DNA from: Acheta domesticus
Taxonomy: Eukaryota; Arthropoda; Insecta; Orthoptera; Gryllidae
NCBI GenBank assembly: GCA_031308135.1
Contig: JAHLJT010000631.1
Coordinates: 212,582,731 to 212,646,730, forward strand
Direction of reading: 5' to 3'
DNA: 64,000 bases
Positions within the stretch are counted from its first letter, which is position 1. The number at the start of each line of letters is the position of its first letter. Below the pieces are notes generated by a model. The model did no database searches. It had not been told where the DNA came from and worked only from the letters and a program-made list of their open reading frames with translations. Position numbers and translations under genes: made by a program. Shown here in pieces: positions 41,324 to 53,300 of the stretch.

Positions 41324-44300
41324 CTGTTAAATTTAACAAAAGAGAAATATTATTGAAGTATATTTTATAAAGCTCATATTACAAATATTACTGACATTTT
41401 CATATGGTTCCAGTTATTTGTTTATTTATTTCAATAAACAGGCTGAACCTTCTATATAATTAACCAACCAAGGTATCAACCATATTAAACCATATAAATT
41501 GTATTACCAAGATATCACAGACTGAGTACCTTTGACTAGGATATATTTATGAGGGCAAATACACTTTAAGAGAGTGTTCTGGGTAGGATGAGCAATCTCA
41601 ACAATTGGTCATTTTTTTATATACTATTCAGAAATACACCAGTGATGCTCATGCCCAAAGATTTATTAAGAAGGGTCCACTCTTTTTTCTTATTCAAAAT
41701 ACCTTGTAAAAATGAATGGATTTGCTCTGTTCACCCTCTACAGAAAATTTTACAATGCATTTTCCTCAAATCTTGTATTTGTTGAATTTACCCTTGCCAC
41801 ACAGAACACCTCATATAACATCTGTGTACTTCCCCCAAAAAGGGAACATAAACATTAACAGAATGTTATTACCATTTCTAGATAACTGGTGTGTTACATA
41901 AAACTAGACAGTTATGCATGATGGAAGTAAACAAAATCATTACATATCTTCATTAAATTTTACAAATTCTAATGTGAATATCATTGTTGTGATCTTTACT
42001 TTGACTTGGAACATGTCTCGAAGTACCTGCTCTTCTAATAATAATTTGGTAATCACATATCTTTGCCACCAGTCAAGATACAACCATGACTGGTCCATTG
42101 GGATAGCAGAGAAGGTGAGTGTCAGGTCATAAGCTGCAGCAACTTTCCTATTTTTGTGATTTTCCCATTCAAGAGTCACAACAATCACATACACAGTTCA
42201 CATGCTAAAATCCTTTCAGGCTGAGTGAGGCAGGGCAGGTTGGGATGGGGTGGGGTGAGACTAGATCATGAGCAGGCAAACAAAATGTCTGCTTCTGGAA
42301 TTCTGTCCAGTATGCTGTAAAAACAAATTCTGACATTAAAGATGTGGAGGGGAGTTACGACTGATTTATTGATTTATTAAACCCAATGTAACAATAATTA
42401 TTATATACTTATTCAAATCTAAGACATGGTTTCTTCTTAAATGTTTAATTTGAGAAATATGGGGTCATCTTATATTCGCACATTAAACCTAGTCAATTAG
42501 GATTTATATCTTAGCTTCAGAGTCACTTATACTTGGGTAAATACGGTAATTGATTAAAGACAGCTTTTGCACACCTATTGCTCCAAGGCTCTGAACCTGA
42601 CAATTAAACAAATCTTAATAAAATTAATATAAATACTTATAAAATATTAACAAGCAATAAATTAATAATCATTGAAAATAATTTAAAAATACAAATAGTA
42701 CAGTTCCTAACTTCAGTTCTTACTAAAATTTCAATTTTGGTGATTCTTCTTTTCTAAATGTAAATTTGTATGACGATAAACAAAACAAGAACAGAATAAG
42801 TGTTCTCCTTCCAACTATAATAGCCATTTTCCCCCCACTGCCAAACCTCTAGGGCAGGCAAGTGATGAATTACTGAACATGAAAAGGATGCTAAAGTTAT
42901 TTCATGTGGTTGCCAAATTGCCATAACAAAAGCTGGTGCTCTCAAATGTAGATTGTGAAATAAAATAAAGATACTGTGTAATAAGAGCTTTGGAACAAAT
43001 ACACTAATGTCTCTTCAAACACATTGAATTACAAATTAAAAGGAATCATCTCTCTATAACTCTAAGGAATATTCAACAAACTTTGCTATATGTCTCTGCC
43101 ATTCGTTTTAAAAATTTATTTCCACTTAGACATAAAGACATATCGATGGTAATTTCTCAACTTTTGGTCCAATTGTGGCAATTACTACAAATAGGTAAAT
43201 TACTATAAACTTTAGTAATATAATTCACAAAATTGTTTCAAAAGATAAGAGAAACTATTAATTTACAATGAAATTATTGTCAATTATCAATAATATTTAA
43301 CTAGTACTCGAGTCATGTTCAGAAAATAATGTTGCAGAAAAATTGAAAATCTACTGTAATAAAATGTAACTATAAAATTAAGGTTTTCATGAATGTGAAT
43401 TATTTTTATCAAGCACCCAATTCTGCATGAATTCAGGCTGACCAACTCTCCAGCAGTGCAGACCAACAATGGTTCAAATTTCATAGGGCAATCTAAAGCC
43501 ATTTCTTTTGTATTTTTTCTGAAAAGGCACAGCAAGAAATTAGCTATATTTTTATCTTTACCTCATGCAGAAATAATTCTACACAGTTGACAAAAAGTAT
43601 AGAGTACAGGGGTGCTCATGTCATTACTTAGAGAAATCCTCTGAATTCTTTAACTCAAAAACATTATTTTATTTGACATCTTATCAACATACTATTTTCA
43701 ATGAAAATTAATGTATTCCCACCTTATAAGGGATTCGTTACACCAGATTTCTAGAATGGAAGAACATTTTTGGTTTGTGAAAATAAGGTGAATTACTTCA
43801 TAACTTCTAAAATTTAATTTTCTAATTATTCAAAAAAAAGGAAAAATGAATTAAATTATTACCACGCAGATGACACTTACATCTGAGTACTAATCCACTC
43901 TAACTGAGACCAATCTGTAGTTCCTTCTTCAATACATGAATCAAAAGACTTTAAGACATTACCAATATCAAAATCACCTTCATAGAACACATAAGGGTTT
44001 GTTAAACCGAGATTCTGTTTTGAAAAAAGTTGCCCTGAAACAAAATGGAATATTACATATCTTGAAGTTTTATAATGTTCTGCTGCAAAAGTTACACTCA
44101 CTTGGATCTGAAGAGTCGTCAGAACTGGTATGTTGAATAACAGTTTCCACAGCAGCAACAGAAACCAATAAATATGGCAAAAGAACTTGCAAAACTGTTA
44201 CTGTATACACAGTTCTTTGATCATTTTCTTCCACTTTCCTTTGTGCCATACTATTTGGAGAGCTTGGTGGTGTTGCCTACAAGTATTTTATACAATTAAT

Positions 44301-47300
44301 TTCAATTTCTTTCTTATAATTAATAAACTTAAAATACAATGGTTAAAAAACACCCTGAACAAACTGTTTTAAGGAAGCAAATTAAGGTAAATTTCCATGA
44401 TTGGAATTTGGAAAACAATAAAAGGTTTTAAGTTCAAGTTCTAATATAATGGCAAAGTCAGGAAATTTAATTTCTGTGTTTTTCTTCATAAATGCTACAA
44501 GAAAGGATATATTTATTCCTTCTCTATGATATATGCAAAAAGTAAAAAAATTCACTCCAAATATTGTAAAATAAGTTTCATAACTTGAGACTTTTTTAAG
44601 AGAACAAAAAATTCATTAAAAATGATCTACGATATCATAAAACATTTACATGGACTTTGACAATAAATATTTAATAAAGAAAGATGAAAAAACAACTCAA
44701 GTTTTTTTCTCATACAAAAAAATCTGTTTCATTCTTATTAGTGATTTGTAACTGAATTAAGGAAAAAATTCGTATTAATAAGGTTGTATTAGTATCCAAA
44801 CAGTTTAACATATATTTTTGCTCTGAAATAGTTTGTAATACTTTCTCTAAAAAAAATTAATTACCTTTGTTTGCCCTCTCAATTTCTGTAAAAGACGGCG
44901 TAGTAAATGAGATTCTAAGCGACCTAAATCCAAAGCCCATTTCGCAAGGACTGGCATAAGTATTCTAATAGCAGACCCAACAACAGCAGATGATGGATCA
45001 TCTAAAGCAGTCATAGCCAACTCTTCACACTGAAATTTAAATTACATAATCACAATTGTGAATATTGCTCATTTATATGATGATTTTGTAACAACCTAAG
45101 AAATCATAATGAACAGTTTGACAAACAATGTTACATACATGTTTATTCTGAAAACCTATCATATGGCAAACGATAAGTCAGAATTTGAAATGTTACAAAA
45201 GGTTTTGACTTCATATTTACAAATTAATTTTTATTGAAAAATAGTCCCAAAAAAAATTAATACACACAATTGTTCTCTGTAATTTTCTGCTCTGTAATTT
45301 TTCCTTGTAATTTCTCAAATTTCAAAGGTTTAAGAACTGAAACTTGTGGCATAGATTATATAACAATAAGAAAACCAAAACAAATATTGTTGTAGAAAAT
45401 ATTACATTTTGTCAAAAATCCTTCAATCAATTTGAAAATCACTCTTTGATATTCCATCCTTGCATTCACACTTCTTAAAAAACAACACGAAAACATTATT
45501 ATAATCTCTCTTCATCAACATATCTGTGGTCATGGTGTAAAAGTTCTTAAGTCAAAAATCTTAGTTTGGAGAAAACAAGGGTTAGATTATTGAGCCAATG
45601 CTTCTACCAACGCTCAACGCTATTTCCCAACGCTTTTTAGTCGTGAAGGAGGCAACATTTAAATTCGGTCGTTTTACTAAAATAAAATATAGACACTTAA
45701 ATAGTAGTTTTAGTACTTAACCCAATTTCGCCAAAAATTGCCTTAAGAACTTTTGCTCCGTGACCACAGATATAACATCAACAACAATATACACAAACTG
45801 AATCATAGAAAACGTTTCGAATGGTCATTTTTCAAGTTAATATACATAAACAATTATACAACTTTCTTTAAATCAAATATCTCTAAATTATTAGTATAAT
45901 GAACTATTCATTTACTTAATGTCAAAAACAATTAAAAACTGTGTATGACATACTATGGGGAGAAGAGTATTCTGTGCATGTTTTCTTAAATCCTGGGGTC
46001 TCTATACCCTAACCCATATACAAGTTGAATTCTGAATATGGATGGAAATGAGCATTTTTGGCAAGAATTGAGCATTTTTGTTGAGCAGAAAAAGAGCATT
46101 TTTGTTGAGGTAACAAAATTTCTAGGTCTCTCGATTCAATCAAACCTCAAATGGAATGTACATATAACAGAATTAAACACTAAATTAAGTTCATTATACG
46201 CAATCAGAATTCTATGTTCATATTACGCATTCAGAATTCTTTCAAATTCTGTCAGCCTTCATGCAGCTCATTGTGTTAATTTTGCAAATATACATTCCTG
46301 CCTGAGATATGGCGTAATATACTGGGGAAGCTCATCCTGTAGTACTCAGACCTTCAGATTACAAAAGAAAATTATTTGAATAATGAAAAAATGCCTTCCA
46401 CATGATCTCTGCAAGCCTCTTTCCATTGAGCTTTGAATCTTACCATTCATTGCCTGGCCTATTTATTTATGAATCTGTAATATTTGTCAAAAATGACCTA
46501 CTTAACAGAGGGAACATATTTTCATGTAATATTGATATTTATAATTACACCACATGTTGTAGAAATCACGTGCATCAATTGTCAGTATCAACAGTCCAGT
46601 ACAAGAAATCCACATGCAATACATGTATGTTACTTTACAACGCATTGCCAGATGACATTAAACAATTAAAGTCGGTACAGAAATTTAAGTTAAAAGTAAA
46701 ATCTTTTCTGCTGCTATAACTGTTTCTATACAATTAGAGACTATACTGATTGTCAAAAAGAAAAATAATGTTTATTCTAACAAAACAGTGATATATAATG
46801 AATTAGTTTCCATTTGTATTGTATACGCCTGTAACAAGTAATGTACTTCAGCTTCCAGGTCAATGATCCCCATCTCAATCAGGTTTTTGTCCAGTTTCCC
46901 TGATCCATTGAGCAAATGCTGAGATGGCTCCTTGTTTTGCTTCTGGACGTAAATGTAGCTTCACTGCGTGCACGTTTTGTTGAGCACTCCTTTTGCTTGT
47001 AGTGGTAGGAGTAGAACTGATGTTCGTTACTATTTTGTTAGCAATGCAGAAAAATCAAATCAGCAGTTCATTTACCATTGAAATTGTTTCTCTATAACTT
47101 GGGAACAAAAATTTATAGTTTTCCAAATGTTGCTAATCTCGCGCTTTTTTTTTCATTCTGGACCTCAAGAAAATGTGTGCAGGTAATCTCTTCCCCCATA
47201 TGTCATATATAGTTTTCACTGTTCTTTTGGCCAAATAAATAAATCAATAAGAAAAATTCGTTCCAGTGTAATAAAAATTGCAAAGACAAATCAGCTATAG

Positions 47301-50300
47301 ATTTTGGCTATTATCCTTCATTGTGCTCTTTGTGAAAGAATTGCCTTCCTGCCATGAGAACGTGGTAAACGAAAATTTGAATAACTATGTTCCCTACAGA
47401 AATCTAGATGTCCACAGATCAAGAAGTTACATTTATGTTCAAAAGCAAAGCAAGGGGCCATCTCAGCATTTGCTTGAATGATTAGGAACTCCAATGGTGA
47501 CTTGTTGGTTGACTCCTTAGATTCTCTTGCATTGAGAATTATAAATTATGTCACTGCTCCTTCAAGCATGTAATTGATTTCTTATATTTATATTTATTTA
47601 GATAAGAATCAACAATCGCCCATTTACACGTTTAATAACAGAGAACGTTTTACAAGGAGAAACCAAAAAGTATATCTATATAGGATTACAGAAGTTAATA
47701 CATTACAATAGATCTGAAGAAAATTCCAAAAGTTAATTATGATAACTGTACCAATTATGAATGAATTATCACAAACAAATAAAATTCTGATTTCCAAGCA
47801 GAAAAGCAATTGAAGATTTCCTAGGATTATAGAAATATCTTATATAATTTCTATCTTCCAAAAAGTTACTAAACAAAGTAATAGTAGAGCTGCTCGTATT
47901 GTTATGTGTGACTAATTTAAGGGAAAAAAAACCTTCCAATTTTTGATATGCAAAAACACAAGACCATTCTGGGTAAACAATTTTCTTCACGATAATCATA
48001 TTTCAGGAAATCTAGACTTATTACAGATCATGTTGAGGGTAATATCTACACAGGAAATTAATTTTTTTTAATAACATTCTTCTGAAAATGTATATTGTGA
48101 TGTGATGAAAATATAACAAATGTCTACCTTGTTGAATGATGCCATTGGAAGGATATTGCAAAAAAAAACTTTTACGAAATATTTATCTTAAATCAATTAG
48201 AAACTACTTCAATTCATTTCTTTTGTACCTGAAAGTACTTATCCTTGTCGTCCATGAATGTTACTATTAATGCCAAACTCCTAACCACCATTTCTCGAAC
48301 ACATTCATCTCGATCTTCCAATAACATTTGTTGTAACATAGACAACATAAGAGAGTTGCGAATTGAGCTCTGAAATTTAAAACAGAACATGTCAGTTTTC
48401 AAATAGGGAAATTTAAATGTTTCATATTCTTCTCCCAGTCTTACCGAAACATAAGGAGCAAGTGCACTACAGGATTCTGCGACAAGGAGGCGTCTTTCAA
48501 CATGACGATGACTCAACTGTTCCCAACATTGGGGGAGTATTTCATTTTCCACTAAGCTCAATCCAGAACATCGAGCGATTCCAACAATTCCTATAAAATA
48601 TTTCAATAGTAAAAAAAGTTTAAAATAACAACATGTTTTATCAATAAAATTCTTAAATTACAATTAAAAAATTAAATATCACCAATAGAATTCAACACAC
48701 CAGCTAATATCATGCGTCTTTCTTCTTCCTGAGGACGTTTCTTCAAGTTGAAAAGAAGATGCAGAAGTTTATCTCTATCTGAGGCAACCGGATGAAGATG
48801 GATAGTACATATAATAAGAGGTATCACTTCCTAAACCAGAAACATAAATTCAATAGGTCTTCCTTTCGTCACCAAATTTCAAATCATAATCCGGGAAAAT
48901 AACGTATACCTCTCGTTTATTGAGAATAACATTGGGGATAATTCGAGGCAGACTTTGTCCAAGAATGTGTACTAATCTTGCTTCAGATATTCCTTCTTCA
49001 AAAATCTCATCTAAAATTTGACAATCATTTTGACGAGAGGTATTAATAAAGCATCGTGATAGTACTTCCCTTTGGAAAGCAGCTGGAATGGTCCTGAAAC
49101 AAATGCATAAGGACATTTTATTTTCTTGAATTCACCTCCAAATAATTGTAAAATTTAAATATTTTCACCCAGCACAAATAACAACATTGTATACCAAACA
49201 CTCAACTTCAAAGGAAATTAGACAATTTACAAAATCATTTGATACCGTTTCAAATCCTTTCACATCATGTACAACAGGGATATAACAGCAATTGAATTTA
49301 ATGGATAAAAGTCAATGATTTTTTGACAATCCTTCAATATCAGAGGTTTCATGTTATATCTGACTAGTTATTCTTGAAATTTATCTTTTTTATTTTTAAG
49401 AGTAACTTATTTTCATCGTTAACAAATTGTTGTAAATATTTATAAACAACACAAATGATATAACTTCAGATCAAAAAGAAGAAATATATATAAAAAAAAA
49501 ATCAATAATCAAAATCTTTGAAAGTTAATTCATGCTCTTTGTTGTTGTTTTTTTTTAATATCACATAGCAAATTGGACAAAAATACTCCCACAAACTACT
49601 TCCTACAATCTTTTTCTCTGACATTGTAAATGGGCATCAATCAAAGCAAGTCGTTTTAACAGTGTGTATTATATAAATTGACAATAATCTTCTTTATCCA
49701 ATGAATTATAACAATAAAATGAGGATTTTTGAGAATATCAGCACTGCAAATGGTAGTAAAACATCTTTCAGAGATTTCAAGAGTTTTAAAGCTTGACAGT
49801 AAGTTCACATAAGGATACACAGGAAAAATAATGTAAGTCCATCACAGGCCCATTTTTGCATTTTAAGGTTATCTTCTGGCAGAAAGGGTTATCTATTAAT
49901 CTGTCAACAATGCATATGAAATGACCATAGTCCATTTAATTTGGATTTGAATATTTTATACTCTATGGAAGAACTATCAGAGGCACATTGTTCCTTTGGA
50001 AAAAGTATCAGAGTCCATTTCATTTATGCATTGTATCTTCTGACTACTGCAAAAGGCAGTACTTAGAAACTTTGTATTATCATTTTAATCCCATAGTACT
50101 TCCAGGTGAATTTTGTTTATGTCTCATGCAATCAAGAATGGGTGAGACATGGGTAGGTTACGTAAAGTACTGATCTATATTATTGATAATATACATCTAT
50201 TAGTTTTATTTACTTTTCTATTAATTTTCACATACCAAACATATTTATATGATTTCCAAGGAGAACAGATAAAATATTATATGCATTTATCACAATATGA

Positions 50301-53300
50301 AATTTCAGAATATTAAATGTGATGGAAATGTATAGATTAACAATATTTTTTAATTTACAAATATAAACAAATTTAGATTAAAGTAAAATTTACAGAATTT
50401 AAAATAAGCAATATTGTTACATCAACTAATAATTAATAAATTTTGATCTAGAAATGTAGACTCTGAAGCTGTGTGAAAAATGTAAACACTATTTAAAAAA
50501 TGGATTATTTGAAGGAAAAAAAAATCAACTTTAAACACCTGTAACTTTTGAAATTTTCAGTTTTACATAGAAATTCTTCTTTTGCTCAAAAATTTAGAAT
50601 TTGTATATTATTTTGGGTCAACAACCTCGAAAATTGATGATTAAGTATTTTGGGAATTCAGGTTTGAAAAATAACTGCACTTTTGAATTCAGGAGTAGAA
50701 ACATTGGTATATAATGCAAATGATATGAGGCTCAATGCAAAAAACCTTTTCTTAGAACTATTTTCTATTAGGAGAAACATTTTTTTTTTATTTAGAATGG
50801 ATTTTCACATGAGCTTTAAATTTTTTCTGAAGTTTGTCTAAAATTCTCAGAAATGTTGCTAATTTTGGATTAAATAAAAACAAGGTCAAAGTTCAAACAT
50901 ATGCACCACATATGATGCTTCAAGCTTTTTAACATCACATTGAAAAAGTCAAAAAAAATTGTAGACCAATCGGAAGGAGTCATCCATTATTCAGCCAATT
51001 TCACATGGAATTACCCACCTGCATCATTTTTTTAAGCATCCTTTGATCAACCCATGGAAAAAAAATAATAAAAAAAGAGAGACAGAGAGTCATTTTTGAG
51101 AAAATAAAATTATAAATTGTAGTAACGTCAAGCAGAAATTTTGCAAAAAAACTTGTTTTTTTCAAAAAATTATATAGAAATATTATTATAAAAAATTATA
51201 AAATATTTTTATTAATTTTGATTTTGTTATATAAGTCATTCATTTGCTATAAAAAAATTAAAGAGAAAGTATATTCAAGAGTTTGTCGAAAATGGGACCA
51301 GCATAACTTTTTTTTACTGTCCTTTACAATGTATGAGGAAAAATTTTGACTCTGGTTTTGAGAAAATAATGATTTCAAAATTGCCTAAGTTTCATCCAAA
51401 ATTATGTCAAAATTAATGCTTATATTTATTAATGTTTATATTTTTGAAAAATTGTAACCAAGAACTATCTTTAAACAGCAGACCTCATTAAGGAAAAAAA
51501 TCTCTATCTTCAATACTGTAGCTGTAGGAAGACACTGAAACAAAATTGACTTTTCACAATTTTTGCCATTTTTTTAAGCATCTTTTATGTGAACAGACAG
51601 ATGATTTTGCCATTAATAGATTTTTTCATTATCAAGGACCCACAAAACTTGGACTTTGACTACACATGCCAGAGGAAGTAATTTACTACATATTGGAACA
51701 AGATTTATCCACTTTTTCATTACTAAGACCTGAAATTTGAGTTTTTCTGTCAGAAAATCACTGATTTCCCCACAGCATTACAGTACCCTCTCTTTATCAT
51801 ATAAGTATGTATTAAGGTGACAAAGTAATGTGGAGTGACCTCAAATCTCAATAGCCTGCAGAGAAATGTTCACGGGTTCAAAGATGCTTTCCACAAATTT
51901 CACTTCAATACAAGATAAAGGAAGTAAAGTGACTTGTTCAATTCATTTAATATGATAGGGGGCATTTTGAATAATGAGCATACAGGTAAGACAGGTAGTG
52001 ATGCTAAAATAGCACATAGGCCCTACTTTTTCACCCATTTTTCATGCAAAATTAAGTGAAAAGTAATTGAATTTTTGAAAAATTGTGCGTGACCTTATTT
52101 CAAACTCAAATTTTAAGGAATAGATTTCATTAAGTAAAAAATCTCCATCTTTAATATTTTAGTTGTAGGAAGACAAAAAATTTAAAATTTTAGCAATTTT
52201 CCAAAAATTAGGGTTTTCACCGAACATGAGACCTGCATCATTCTCTTAAATGTCCTTCATAAAATCCAATAACAAAATTTCATCAAAAATGTTATAGCCA
52301 TTTTTTTGAAAATTTCAAAAATGTTTTTCCCACAGGTTTCATGCAAAGCACCCTTCAAAATGAAAATATCAGTTTCAAATTCAAGGGGCTGCGAACATCA
52401 GCCAGATCGATGGGGAACATCAATTTTGGAGAAAAATGGCTGAACGGTTTATCCACTAGCATTGCTCATGGATGGATGCCACAGTTTTGCCGTTATTCAG
52501 TTTTTCGGTATCAAGGACCCATAAAACATGAATTCTGGCTACACCATATTTTGGAGGATTTTTTTCTACATTTACCAACTGGATTTATCCACTTCCAGGG
52601 CCCTGTAATAAAGAGTTTTTCTGCCAAATACTCGCCATTTTTTCGTGTAGCATTACATAATTTTCTCTCTACTCAGTAGTGAGATAGTAAAAATTGTGAT
52701 TTTTCCACCTCATTTCATCTCTGGCAAAATCACATAAATGTACATCCATATATAATGTAATAAAAATGAGTGTGGAAGTTATAACATTTCTGATCACTAG
52801 AAATACATAAAAATTATGTTTTTGATTGAATTTGATTGACTGAATGCAGATTACACTTCTTCACATACATCACAAAGTTTTAAGTGTGTTTTGATGATAA
52901 ATAAATCAAATCAAATGCCTGAATATTTTTTATCATTAAAAACCACAATTAAAAATGAATGCCTACTTCACAATTTTTACACATTTGTAAGCACATTATA
53001 AATTAAGTCATTAAATTATAAATCAAAATAACCATTCAAAATAAAGAGAATTTTGTTGACTATGACTTAAAAAAGTTGTGTCCTCTACAGGAACACAAAA
53101 ACAATGATGCTAAGGTCCAACAACACACACTATCTGAGTTATGGATGATGGTAAAAGATGTTGCTACGTAATAAGTGTTGAGGGTTACATGAGAGCCTGA
53201 TTTCAAAACTGTATCAATATTTGCAAACTTCTGGGCTTTCAAACTTAAATCTCTTTGATACAGGACTTGGGGTAGATAGATAGATAGATGGACAGATAAC

